Shown piece by piece: positions 53,917 through 62,810 of a stretch of 64,000 nt of DNA. Below the pieces are notes generated by a model that was given only the letters and a program-made list of their open reading frames with translations, had not been told where the DNA came from and ran no database searches. The position numbers and the translations under genes are program-made. This DNA is from UBA6544 sp038131165. GTDB lineage: Bacteria > Pseudomonadota > Alphaproteobacteria > UBA8366. Each line of letters opens with the position of its first letter. The stretch's first letter is position 1. The stretch covers positions 1 to 64,000 of the forward strand of contig JAYPOZ010000013.1 in assembly GCA_038131165.1 (NCBI GenBank), in the 5' to 3' direction.

Positions 53917-56900
53917 TGCGGGCCGTTCCCATCGATTCCGATCGGGCACAACGCGAGGCCGCGGACCCGAGATCGAATGTCTGGGTTTCGGCGTCCGCCG
54001 GAAGCGGAAAAACCAAGGTCCTGACCGACCGGGTGCTTACGCTCCTTCATAACGGCACGGCGCCGCATCGCATCTTATGCCTCACCTTTACCAAGGCGGC
54101 GGCAGCGGAAATGGCGAACCGGGTTCTTCGCGAATTGGCATATTGGACAATCTCCGACGATGCCGCACTCTCGGACCGATTGCGGCGTTTGCGGGGGGAG
54201 ACACCCGATGCCGAGCAGCTGCAGGACGCGCGGCGCTTGTTCGCCCGCGTCCTCGATACGCCAGGCGGCCTAAAGATTCAGACGATTCACAGTTTTTGCG
54301 AATCGCTGCTGGGACGGTTTCCGATCGAATCTGGACTCGCGCCGCAGACCCAGGTCATGGACGAACGCAGTGCCGCCGAATTGATGCAGGCGGCTCGCGA
54401 CGCGGTACTCGTCGCCGCCCAACGCGTGCCCGCCCTCGGTGCGGCACTGGCCGAAGTGACCGCACAAATTCAAGAAGATCAGTTTGCCCAGCTGATGTCC
54501 GAAATTGCCCGCGATAGGGGACGCCTGGCTCTGTTGTTGCACCGCTCGGGCGGGTTGGCCGGCGCTGAGGCTGCCGTCTTCGCCAAGTTCGCGGTCGAGC
54601 CGTCTGAGACGACGGAGAACGTCGTCGCCGCAGCCTGCCGCGAAACCGCGTTTGAGGCGTCGGCATTGCGTCGCGTCGCGACGGCGCTGCTTGCAGGAAC
54701 CGGGAAGACGGATGTTGCGAGCGGCCGCGCGTTGGCGGATTGGCTGGCCGCGGAGGAGGGCGAGCGCGCTGCCACGTTCGAGGCCTATCTCGATATTTTC
54801 CTGCGCAAGGCTGACAGGCAGCCGCGTGCACGGCCCGCCACGAAGAGCGTCCTCGAAGCCATGCCGGAAGCCGGGGATATCCTGATGGAGGAGGCCGAGC
54901 GCCTCATTCTCTGTTCGGAGCGGCTGAAATCCGTCGTCTCGGCCCGCAGTACGGCGGCGCTCTTGCGTCTGGGCGCAGCCATGCTTGACGCCTACGAGGC
55001 GGCCAAGTCTGCGGTCAGCAGGCTCGACTACGACGATCTGATATATGGTGCCCGTAACCTGCTCACGGGCGACGATATGACGCCCTGGGTACTGTTCAAG
55101 CTCGACGGCGGGCTCGACCACATTCTGATCGACGAATCGCAAGATACCAATCCCGATCAATGGGAGATTGTCCGCGCGATTGCCGACGAGTTCTTTGCCG
55201 GCGAAGGGGCGCGCGACGATATCGTGCGGACGATTTTCTCCGTCGGCGACAGCAAACAATCGATCTTCAGTTTTCAAAGAGCGGACCCTGCGGCGGGAGA
55301 GCGCATGCGGGCGCATTTCCAAGCCCGCGCCGAAGCAGCCGAGCAGTCATGGCGGACCATTCGCCTCGATACCTCGTTCCGCTCTACCGACGTCGTCCTC
55401 AGCGCCGTCGATGCGGTCTTCGCGACCGAACCGGCGCGGCGCGGCGTGGTCCCGGCGGGTCAGGAACTTCGCCACAATGTGCATCGTCACGAGGCAGCAG
55501 GACGGGTCGAGGTCTGGCCATTGGTGGAGAGCGTCGAGACCGAAAGTACCGCGCCATGGACGCTGCCTCTCGAGCGGCGCTGGACGGACGATCCCGAAAG
55601 TCGATTGGCAGAGGTAATCGCGCGCAAGATCAAAAGCTGGATCGGAAGCGAGCAGCTGTCTGGGCGCGATGCGCCTGTGCGGGCAGGCGATATCATGATC
55701 CTTGTTCGCCGTCGTCGCAGAATTGTGGACCGGCTGGTGCGAGCCCTGAAGGAAGTCGACGTTTCGGTCGCCGGTGTGGACCGTTTGGTGCTGACCCAGC
55801 AGCTTGCGGTCATGGATTTGATGGCATTGGCCGGGTTTCTGCTTCTGCCGGACGATGATTTGACGCTTGCGGCCGTGCTCAAAGGCCCGCTTGTCGGTTT
55901 CGACGATGACGATCTCTACCGGTTAGCCAGCAGACGGGGCGACTTGAGCCTGTGGCAAAGAATGGTCGCGGCGAGCGAGACAGACCAGCGGGTCGCGGCG
56001 GCGCGGCGCTGGCTCGGCGACCTGCTGGCCCGGGTTGATTTCGTCCCTCCCTACGAATTGTTCGCCGGAGTCCTGACCCGACCGTCGGTACAGGACGACA
56101 GCGGTCGTCAAGCCATGTTGTCGCGGTTGGGGGCGGAGGCCGAAGACCCTCTGGACGAGTTCCTCAATCTGGCACTTGCCTACGAACGGACGGCCACACC
56201 GTCCTTGCAAGGCTTCATGCATTGGGTTGCCGCCGAAGAGACGGAAGTGAAGCGCGACCTTGAACAGGGCGACCGCGACGAAGTGCGGGTCATGACAGTC
56301 CACGGAGCGAAGGGGCTGCAGGCGCCGATCGTTATTCTCGCCGACACGGTCTCCTCGCCGCAGGCCGGTGGCAGTGGCCGGCCCTCGATTTTCTGGTCCG
56401 GCGATATACCGCTTTGGGCGCCGCGCCGCGCGTCCGAAAGCACCTTGGTGCGCCAGGCCCGCGAAGCCGCCGGACAGGCGGATATGGAGGAGTACAATCG
56501 TCTGCTCTATGTCGCGATGACGCGGGCGGAGGACCGGCTTTATGTGGTCGGCGCTCAAGGGCGCAGCGAACCGCCGGATGATTGTTGGTACAGTATGGTG
56601 GCCCACGGTTTGGCTCGGGTCGGCGCGGCGGCGGATTTCGATTTTACCGAGATGGCGGCCGGGGGATGGAGCGGCGGCGGTTACGTCTTGTCCTCGGAGT
56701 CGGGGGAGCTCCCCGATTCGTTAAAACCGGTCATCGAGGAGACCCGGGAAGCAGAAGAGCCGGCCGGCTGGATGTTGGTGCCGCCACCCGAAGAGCCGAC
56801 CCCACCGACCCCTTTGGCGCCGAGCCGGCCGAGTGTCGAAGATCCACCCGTCCAGTCGCCGATTTCGGAGAGGGGCGACAGCCGGTTCCGGCGCGGTTTG

Positions 56901-57392
56901 CTGGTCCATCGCCTGCTCGAGCTCTTGCCCGAAGTGGCTGCGGACAGGCGCCGGGAAACCTGTCTCGGATATCTCGCGAGACCCCTGCATGCGCTCGAAC
57001 CGGAAGCCCAGGCCGAGTTGGCGGATGAAGTGATGAACGTCCTGGAACACCCTGAATTCGGCCCTATTTTCGGTGCCGACAGCCGCGCGGAAGTGGCGCT
57101 TGCCGGTGCCGTTCCGTTGGGCGGACAAATTGAAATCGTCAGTGGACAAGTCGACCGGATGGTTGTGACCGAGAGGGATGTATTCGTGGTCGATTATAAG
57201 ACGATGCGGCCTGTCCCGTCGTCGGCCTCGGTTGTCCCCGCAGCGTATCTGCGCCAGCTTGCGATCTATCGGGCACTGTTGCGGGGTGTCTGGCCGAACC
57301 GAGAATTTCGGGGTGCTTTGCTGTGGACCGAGGGACCGTCCCTGATGCCAATCTGCGACGGTCTCCTTGACCGATACTCGGCGGCTTCCTAG
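53913..57392 (+). CDS. addA: double-strand break repair helicase AddA
   Basis: The 1159-residue UvrD/RecB-type helicase-nuclease has VSASAGSGKTKVLTDRVL (Walker A), ILCLTFTKAAAAEMANRV, ILIDESQDTNPDQWEI (motif II), FSVGDSKQSIFSFQRADP (motif III), VMTVHGAKGLQAPIVILAD, and RLLYVAMTRAEDRLYVVG (motif VI). The C-terminal nuclease has FVVDYKTMRPV. ATG 53913 overlaps the addB stop. It loads RecA at double-strand breaks with AddB. trxA follows after 68 bases. Confidence 0.95.
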   Translation: MMRAVPIDSDRAQREAADPRSNVWVSASAGSGKTKVLTDRVLTLLHNGTAPHRILCLTFTKAAAAEMANRVLRELAYWTISDDAALSDRLRRLRGETPDAEQLQDARRLFARVLDTPGGLKIQTIHSFCESLLGRFPIESGLAPQTQVMDERSAAELMQAARDAVLVAAQRVPALGAALAEVTAQIQEDQFAQLMSEIARDRGRLALLLHRSGGLAGAEAAVFAKFAVEPSETTENVVAAACRETAFEASALRRVATALLAGTGKTDVASGRALADWLAAEEGERAATFEAYLDIFLRKADRQPRARPATKSVLEAMPEAGDILMEEAERLILCSERLKSVVSARSTAALLRLGAAMLDAYEAAKSAVSRLDYDDLIYGARNLLTGDDMTPWVLFKLDGGLDHILIDESQDTNPDQWEIVRAIADEFFAGEGARDDIVRTIFSVGDSKQSIFSFQRADPAAGERMRAHFQARAEAAEQSWRTIRLDTSFRSTDVVLSAVDAVFATEPARRGVVPAGQELRHNVHRHEAAGRVEVWPLVESVETESTAPWTLPLERRWTDDPESRLAEVIARKIKSWIGSEQLSGRDAPVRAGDIMILVRRRRRIVDRLVRALKEVDVSVAGVDRLVLTQQLAVMDLMALAGFLLLPDDDLTLAAVLKGPLVGFDDDDLYRLASRRGDLSLWQRMVAASETDQRVAAARRWLGDLLARVDFVPPYELFAGVLTRPSVQDDSGRQAMLSRLGAEAEDPLDEFLNLALAYERTATPSLQGFMHWVAAEETEVKRDLEQGDRDEVRVMTVHGAKGLQAPIVILADTVSSPQAGGSGRPSIFWSGDIPLWAPRRASESTLVRQAREAAGQADMEEYNRLLYVAMTRAEDRLYVVGAQGRSEPPDDCWYSMVAHGLARVGAAADFDFTEMAAGGWSGGGYVLSSESGELPDSLKPVIEETREAEEPAGWMLVPPPEEPTPPTPLAPSRPSVEDPPVQSPISERGDSRFRRGLLVHRLLELLPEVAADRRRETCLGYLARPLHALEPEAQAELADEVMNVLEHPEFGPIFGADSRAEVALAGAVPLGGQIEIVSGQVDRMVVTERDVFVVDYKTMRPVPSSASVVPAAYLRQLAIYRALLRGVWPNREFRGALLWTEGPSLMPICDGLLDRYSAAS

Positions 57393-57460
57393 ATTCCTCG
57401 GCAAGAGCATGCCCGGCCCGCATTAAGCGGCATCGGCATCATTACCGAAGGGATCAAAGC

Positions 57461-57781
57461 ATGAGCACCGTAATGGTCAGCGACGAGGATTTTGAAAGCA
57501 GCGTCTTGGGAGCCGATGGTCCCGTTCTTGTTGATTTCTGGGCCGAGTGGTGCGGTCCCTGCAAGATGATCGGCCCCGCGCTAGAGGAAATTGCGGCCGA
57601 TCTCAGCGGTAAGCTGACGGTTGCCAAACTTAATATCGACGACAATCCTTCAACGCCGGCGCAGTTCGGCGTGCGCGGCATTCCGACCTTAATGCTCTTC
57701 AAGGACGGCGAGGTGGCGGCGACCAAAGTCGGCGCCCTGCCGAAAAGTCAGCTTGAGGATTGGGTAAAGTCGAACATTTGA
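57461..57781 (+). CDS. trxA: thioredoxin
   Basis: The 106-residue protein has the redox centre FWAEWCGPCKMIGP (C31, C34), the cis-proline in RGIPTLMLFKDGE and the usual C-terminal helix. It reduces disulfides in the cytoplasm. GAAGGGATCAAAGC precedes the ATG. Position after addA is common in Alphaproteobacteria. A 6-bp inverted repeat (GAGGCG/CGCCTC, 57805-57827) lies in the 60-bp gap to the next gene. Confidence 0.97.
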   Translation: MSTVMVSDEDFESSVLGADGPVLVDFWAEWCGPCKMIGPALEEIAADLSGKLTVAKLNIDDNPSTPAQFGVRGIPTLMLFKDGEVAATKVGALPKSQLEDWVKSNI

Positions 57782-57841
57782 TTTTGTGAGACTTGTTCCG
57801 ATGGGAGGCGTCAGCGCGCGTCGCCTCTCCGGAGCCAGCCG

Positions 57842-60367
57842 TTGAACGGTCGTCTGAAAGCCCACAGCATCGATATGTCGCAGCGTCTGGCCCAGGAAGA
57901 GGGTCAGGTCCGGGCGGTACTCGGCCCCACCAATACCGGGAAGACTTATTTTGCGATAGACCGGATGCTCGGGCATGAGAGCGGGATGATCGGGTTTCCG
58001 CTGCGCCTGCTTGCGCGCGAAAACTACGACCGGATCGTCGCCCTGAAAGGTGCGCTTTCGGTGGCTCTCATCACCGGCGAGGAAAAAATCATCCCGGCCA
58101 ACCCGCGCTGGTTCGTCTGCACGGTTGAGTCGATGCCGCTCGATCGTCAGGTTGAATTTCTAGCGGTGGACGAGATTCAGCTTTGCGCGGACGTCGACAG
58201 GGGGCACGTCTTCACCGACCGCCTGTTGCATGCGCGCGGCGTCTCCGAGACCATTTTCCTTGGCTCGGACACTATGGCGCCGATCTTGCGCGCGCTAGTG
58301 CCAAACATCCGCATCGACGAGCGATTGCGGATGTCGACATTGTCCTACGCGGGGCCCTCGAATCTGACTCGGTTGCCGCGCCGCAGTGCGATCGTCGGTT
58401 TTTCCGTCAGCAAGGTCTACGAACTTGCGGAGCGCGTGCGCCGTCAGCGCGGCGGTGCGGCGGTCGTCCTCGGCGCATTGTCGCCGCGCACCCGCAATGC
58501 GCAGGTTGAAATGTATCAGGCCGGCGAAGTCGATTATATGGTTGCAACAGATGCGATCGGCATGGGCCTTAACATGGATGTGACCCACGTCGCTTTCTCC
58601 GGCCTGCGCAAGTTTGACGGCAGGCGGTCGCGCGCCTTGGCGCCAGTGGAAGCGGGACAGATCGCGGGCCGGGCGGGCCGCTATATGAACGACGGCAGCT
58701 TTGGCACAACCGCTGGATACGGGCCGCTCCGCCCCGAACTCGTCGAAGCGATCGAATCCCACCGGTTCGATCCGGTAAAAACATTGTTCTGGCGGAGCCG
58801 CGATCTCGATTTCCGCTCTCCCAAGCTGTTGCTTCGAAGTTTGGGGCATGCTCCGGAACGGCTCGAATTGACGCGCGCGCGCGAAGCCGAAGATCACATG
58901 TCGCTGGCGGCTCTTACCCGCGACGAAGACATGGCGGCACGTGCATCGGACCCCAGCTTGGTGCGTCTGCTGTGGGATGTTTGTCAGATTCCCGATTTCC
59001 GAAAAATAATGCCGGACCATCATGTTGCCTTTTTGGGCCAGGTCTTTGCCCATCTCTCGGAGCAAAGCGGCCGGCTGCCGGAAGATTGGGTCGGCGCCCA
59101 GATCAACCGGCTCGAGACGACGACCGGCGATATCGATGCGTTGACCGGGCGACTCGCGGATATTCGAACATGGACCTATATCTCGCACCGTGGCGATTGG
59201 CTTGACGATTCCGCCTATTGGCAAGGGCGCGCCGGCGCCATCGAGGATAGATTATCGGATGCCTTGCACGAACGGCTGACGCATCGCTTCGTTGATCGCC
59301 GCGCAGCGTCGATTGATCGCAAACGCGGCGCCGGGGCAGAGTTACTTTCGGCCGTAACCGCCCGCGGCGATGTTGTCGTCGAGGGCCAAACTGTCGGACA
59401 GATGCAGGGAATCGCCTTCGTACCATTGGAGTCGCTGGGACTGGAGCGGCGAATGGTCCTTTCGGCGGCGCGTCGTGCCGCGATGCAGGATATCGCCGGA
59501 AGGGTCCGCCGTTTGGTCTCGGAGCCGGATTCGGCGTTCGCCCTTGGTGAGGACGGCCGGATTGCATGGCAGGGTATACCCGTGGCGCGGCTTGCGGCCG
59601 GACCGGCATTGCTCTCGCCGGAAATTCGCATTGTGCGCAGCGACTTGCTCGACAACGGTATGCGGAGCCTGATCCAGAGCCGGCTGACGGACTGGTTGAC
59701 GCGTCAGATCGACCGAGCTTTGAAACCCTTGGTGCGGGCACGCGAGGCGGCGCTCGAGGGGCCCGCTCGCGGTGTGGTCTATCGTCTGTGCGAACATATG
59801 GGTGGTCTTCCGGGCGCGTTGGACGACCGCGAATGGCACGCGCTTTCGAAAACGGATCGCCAAGGTTTGGCCGCGCTCGGCGTGCGCATGAGCCCGGCTT
59901 CCGTGTATTTAAAGGGGCTACAGTCGGAGGCCGCGCAGCGCATCCGCCGCATCCTCTGGGAGGCGCATAGGGGGCGATCTGCGCCGGCAATCACCGTTGG
60001 GGATTTCTCCTGTCCGGCGGGCGCCTATTCAAAGGCGGATTGGGCGGCTTTGGGGTATGCGCGGATCGGTGTCCAAGCCATACGTTTCGAGAACCTGGAC
60101 AAGTTGGCGCGCTTGGCCCGGCAGAAATCCAATCAGGGTACATTCCTGGCGACGTCCGAGATGACGTCGCTGGTCGGCGTAAAGGGTACGACGTTCGAGC
60201 AGATTATGGCCGCGCTTGGATATGCGGCCCGGAAGGATGGAGCCCAGACGGAATTCCGCTTGAAGAGCCGCAAGCGGCTGAACAGGCGCCGTCAGAGAAC
60301 CCGCAAGAAGCCTATTGACCCAAATTCGCCGTTCGCGTCGCTGCGGGATTTAGCGGTGGCGAAGTAA
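57842..60367 (+). CDS. SUV3-like ATP-dependent RNA helicase (TTG start)
   Basis: The 841-residue protein has VLGPTNTGKTYFAIDRML (Walker A, residues 27-44), FLAVDEIQLCADVDRGHVF (DEIQ box), FLGSDTMAPILRALVP, YMVATDAIGMGLNMDVTHVA, and EAGQIAGRAGRY (motif VI), the set found in SUV3/mitochondrial degradosome helicases and their alphaproteobacterial relatives. A long C-terminal region follows and ends in a very basic tail (KSRKRLNRRRQRTRKKP). TTG 57842 has GGAG nine bases upstream; the first ATG (57875) lacks one. It is probably cotranscribed with the S4 gene. Confidence 0.88.
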   Translation: MNGRLKAHSIDMSQRLAQEEGQVRAVLGPTNTGKTYFAIDRMLGHESGMIGFPLRLLARENYDRIVALKGALSVALITGEEKIIPANPRWFVCTVESMPLDRQVEFLAVDEIQLCADVDRGHVFTDRLLHARGVSETIFLGSDTMAPILRALVPNIRIDERLRMSTLSYAGPSNLTRLPRRSAIVGFSVSKVYELAERVRRQRGGAAVVLGALSPRTRNAQVEMYQAGEVDYMVATDAIGMGLNMDVTHVAFSGLRKFDGRRSRALAPVEAGQIAGRAGRYMNDGSFGTTAGYGPLRPELVEAIESHRFDPVKTLFWRSRDLDFRSPKLLLRSLGHAPERLELTRAREAEDHMSLAALTRDEDMAARASDPSLVRLLWDVCQIPDFRKIMPDHHVAFLGQVFAHLSEQSGRLPEDWVGAQINRLETTTGDIDALTGRLADIRTWTYISHRGDWLDDSAYWQGRAGAIEDRLSDALHERLTHRFVDRRAASIDRKRGAGAELLSAVTARGDVVVEGQTVGQMQGIAFVPLESLGLERRMVLSAARRAAMQDIAGRVRRLVSEPDSAFALGEDGRIAWQGIPVARLAAGPALLSPEIRIVRSDLLDNGMRSLIQSRLTDWLTRQIDRALKPLVRAREAALEGPARGVVYRLCEHMGGLPGALDDREWHALSKTDRQGLAALGVRMSPASVYLKGLQSEAAQRIRRILWEAHRGRSAPAITVGDFSCPAGAYSKADWAALGYARIGVQAIRFENLDKLARLARQKSNQGTFLATSEMTSLVGVKGTTFEQIMAALGYAARKDGAQTEFRLKSRKRLNRRRQRTRKKPIDPNSPFASLRDLAVAK

Positions 60368-60368
60368 G

Positions 60369-60764
60369 ATGGCACCAGACGATATGGCGGCCAAACCGCC
60401 GCGGATCCGGGTTGATAAATGGCTATGGTATGCGCGCTTCTTCAAGAGTCGGACCTTGGCCGCAAAAGTGGCGGAAGCGGGTCAGTTGCGGGTCAACCGA
60501 GAAATCGTGCGGAAATCGGGCCATGCCTTGAAACCCGGCGATATTCTGACTTTTGCGAAAGGCAGGGATATCCGCGTTGTAGAAGTGATCGCCTTGGGCG
60601 ACAGGCGCGGCCCGGCAAGCGAAGCGCAAACCCTCTACAAGGATTTAAGCCCGCCGGTCGAGAAGCCGCGAGAGCCTCTTTCGGGTGTCCGAGAGCGAGG
60701 AGCCGGGCGACCGACGAAGAGCGACCGGCGCGCCCTCGACCGTCTGCAGGCACGCAGCAGATAG
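60369..60764 (+). CDS. S4-domain RNA-binding protein (Hsp15/HslR-like)
   Basis: The 131-residue protein has an S4 domain at residues 10-60: RIRVDKWLWYARFFKSRTLA, VAEAGQLRVNREIVRKSGHA, LKPGDILTFAKG. It resembles heat-shock protein 15, which rescues stalled 50S subunits carrying nascent chains. The C-terminal tail is basic (RPTKSDRRALDRLQARSR). It begins one base after the helicase stop and ends three bases from the convergent DUF938 gene. Confidence 0.92.
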   Translation: MAPDDMAAKPPRIRVDKWLWYARFFKSRTLAAKVAEAGQLRVNREIVRKSGHALKPGDILTFAKGRDIRVVEVIALGDRRGPASEAQTLYKDLSPPVEKPREPLSGVRERGAGRPTKSDRRALDRLQARSR

Positions 60765-60767
60765 CGA

Positions 60768-61418
60768 TCAAACGGCGTCTGGATATTCGCGCCGCAGGAC
60801 GACGCAGAAATTGTTCGAAGGCATATCGACTATGCCGTCAAGCCGAAGGCCGAGACCTGTGCCGGCCGCCGCCACATCTTCGATGGCGCGCACGCCCCAC
60901 TCGGGATTCTGGCGCCGCAAGGATAGATCGAAGGCTTCATTGCTGGGCGCGGTATGTGCGCCATCCCGTTTAAAGGGGCCATATAGAATGAGGGGGGCCG
61001 CGAGTTTGAGGACGCTCGAGGCGCCACGCAACAATCCTTCGCAACAACGCCAAGGCGCAATATGGATCATATTGACACACAATATCGCGTCGACCTCGAT
61101 GTTTGGCCAATCCTCGGTTGTCACGTCGAGCCCTAACGCCGGCAGAAGATTGGACAAACCGGCCGATCGCCGATGCGCCTCGATGCTGTCGAGAGCCGCC
61201 GCATCTGCGTCCGTCGGTTGCCAGGTCCATCCGGGCAGGGCCTCGGCGAAGTGGCACGCGTGCTCGCCACTGCCGCTTGCGACCTCCAGCAAGGCTCCGC
61301 TTTCGGGCAGCAATCTACGAAGGACTTCGAGCAGGGGACCGCGATTGCGGGCCGTCGCCGGTGCATGCTGCTTTTTATCTTCGAACATCGGCGATTTATA
61401 GGTAGCGCGCGTTGCCAC
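60768..61418 (-). CDS. DUF938 family SAM-dependent methyltransferase-like protein
   Basis: The 216-residue protein has HAPATARNRGPLLEVLRRLL, LLEVASGSGEHACHFAEALP (SAM-binding loop), WQPTDADAAALDSIEAHR and DAILCVNMIHIAPW, the DUF938 hallmarks. Its substrate is unknown. The start is either GTG 61418 (216 residues) or ATG 61388 (206); neither has a good ribosome binding site. It is divergent from the fdxA region and converges on the S4 gene. Confidence 0.9.
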   Translation of the reverse strand: MATRATYKSPMFEDKKQHAPATARNRGPLLEVLRRLLPESGALLEVASGSGEHACHFAEALPGWTWQPTDADAAALDSIEAHRRSAGLSNLLPALGLDVTTEDWPNIEVDAILCVNMIHIAPWRCCEGLLRGASSVLKLAAPLILYGPFKRDGAHTAPSNEAFDLSLRRQNPEWGVRAIEDVAAAGTGLGLRLDGIVDMPSNNFCVVLRREYPDAV

Positions 61419-61497
61419 GGCAAGCAGAGGACATAATTCTGATTGCGGGCTATTGCGTCCCTTGTCGCGAGTTTGTATTTCACTGCTAGCAGCTGGT

Positions 61498-61562
61498 GTA
61501 TCGACCGAGGATCGTCGGTTCGATACGTAGGAGGGTCCTACCGGCGGAGACTAAACTGCCGG
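61498..61562 (+). promoter_or_regulatory. tandem hairpins in the fdxA leader
   Basis: Three inverted repeats stand back to back. GTATCGACCGA pairs with TCGGTTCGATAC (61498-61526, one bulge). GTAGGA-GGG-TCCTAC follows (61527-61541). CGGC/GCCG (61542-61561) closes a 12-base loop. They end about 45 bases before the fdxA ATG. They could form a structured 5' leader or contain protein-binding sites; no known riboswitch is recognised. Confidence 0.45.
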
Positions 61563-61606
61563 GCTGGCCCGCACCGGCGAATTCGGAGTGCGAAGGAGAA
61601 TACTCA

Positions 61607-61942
61607 ATGACCTATGTCGTCACCGAAACCTGCATCCGGTGCAAATACATGGATTGTGTCGAAGTCTGCCCAGTCGATTGTTTCTATGTTGGTGCGAACA
61701 TGCTCGTTATTCATCCGGACGAATGCATCGATTGTGGTGTTTGCGAGCCGGAATGCCCTGTCGAGGCGATCATCCCGGATACGGATGGCGAAGCCGAGAA
61801 GTGGTTGGAGTTGAACCGGGAGTACTCCGAAAAATGGCCGAATATCACGCGCAAGGCCCCATCTCCCGAGGATGCTGATACCTACAAGGATGAAGCCGGT
61901 AAATTCGACAAGTATTTCGATCCAGCTCCGGGCGAGGGTTGA
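61607..61942 (+). CDS. fdxA: ferredoxin FdxA (7Fe type)
   Basis: The 111-residue protein begins YVVTETCIRCKYMDCVEVCP and continues VDCFYVG, the pattern of 7Fe/8Fe ferredoxins with a [3Fe-4S] and a [4Fe-4S] cluster. CIDCGVCEPECPVEA gives the second cysteine set. The C-terminal 50 residues are the usual acidic extension. AAGGAGAATACTCA precedes the ATG. It sits in the S4-fdxA-carD-rpoH neighbourhood typical of Alphaproteobacteria. Confidence 0.96.
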   Translation: MTYVVTETCIRCKYMDCVEVCPVDCFYVGANMLVIHPDECIDCGVCEPECPVEAIIPDTDGEAEKWLELNREYSEKWPNITRKAPSPEDADTYKDEAGKFDKYFDPAPGEG

Positions 61943-62229
61943 TTTCAAGCGATAACGTTCCGAGATAGCAGGGGCGGCCAACGCCAAGGCTGTAATCCCG
62001 GGGTTTGATATGGTATCTTATTAGCCTTCCGATATACGGACTCCGCCGAGGACGTATGAACGCGGATGAGTTATCGGTTGCCCAATGTTGTAGGCCAGAC
62101 CTTGGGGTGTGGTGACCGGGCGATGGATATCAGGGTGGCGCGCGCAGAGCTCAAAGCACAATCGGCGATGTTAATCCGACGAGCCAACGGATGCACGGCT
62201 GCTGGAATGGAAAGAGGAAGAGGTTGAAC
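61943..62229 (+). other. 287-bp gap between fdxA and carD
   Basis: I see no coding frame with support and no clear terminator. A TTGATA at 62005-62010 could be a -35 box for carD, but no good -10 lies at the right distance. The segment directly before carD is purine-rich (GGAAAGAGGAAGAGG). Confidence 0.3.
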
Positions 62230-62748
62230 GTGCCGAAGAAGAAAAACGCAGAAAACGAGAATTCCGAGTTCAAGACCGGCAATTGGGTGGTCTATCCCAC
62301 CCATGGTGTCGGTAAGGTGACGGGCATCGAGGAACAGGAGATTGCGGGCACGAAACTCAAACTGGTCGTGATCAGTTTTGAGAAAGACCGCATGACGCTG
62401 CGCGTGCCCATCAATAAGGCAGAGGAATCCGGCCTTCGCAAGTTGTCATCCCGCGATGAGATGAAAGGCGCCTTAAAGACATTGAAGGGACGCAGCCGCG
62501 TCCGCAGGACCATGTGGAGTCGACGCGCTCAGGAATATGAAGCGAAGATCAATTCCGGCGATCCGGTTTCAATCGCCGAGGTCGTGAGGGATTTGCATCG
62601 CAAGGAAGATCAACCGGACCAGTCCTACAGCGAACGCCAGATTTATCAGGCTGCTTTGGACCGTCTTGCGCGCGAGTTGGCAGCGGTCGAGGAAATCGAC
62701 GAAGTGGCGGCAACCGAAAAACTCGAGAATCTGCTGAAAGCAGCCTGA
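62230..62748 (+). CDS. carD: CarD/CdnL-family RNA polymerase-binding regulator
   Basis: The 172-residue protein has the CarD RNA-polymerase interaction domain at the N-terminus (FKTGNWVVYPTHGVGKVTGI, RVPINKAEESGLRKL) and a helical DNA-binding part (MWSRRAQEYEAKINSGDPVS, VVRDLHRKEDQPDQSYSERQ). It stabilises open complexes, notably at rRNA promoters. GTG 62230 follows AAGAGG at a good distance; TTG 62224 and an ATG at 62191 are possible but extend the protein with non-family sequence. It precedes the phosphatase-like gene by 62 bases. Confidence 0.92.
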   Translation: MPKKKNAENENSEFKTGNWVVYPTHGVGKVTGIEEQEIAGTKLKLVVISFEKDRMTLRVPINKAEESGLRKLSSRDEMKGALKTLKGRSRVRRTMWSRRAQEYEAKINSGDPVSIAEVVRDLHRKEDQPDQSYSERQIYQAALDRLARELAAVEEIDEVAATEKLENLLKAA

Positions 62749-62810
62749 AATCACGTTGCCGACCGGGCGGAAGTCCGGTTGGATCGCGAGTCGGCAAGGC
62801 GACGGTGGGA

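Noticed and set aside
62191..62229. Longer carD starting at ATG 62191
   Set aside because: The extra residues (MHGCWNGKRKRLN) are not family-like, and the GTG at 62230 has a well placed AAGAGG.
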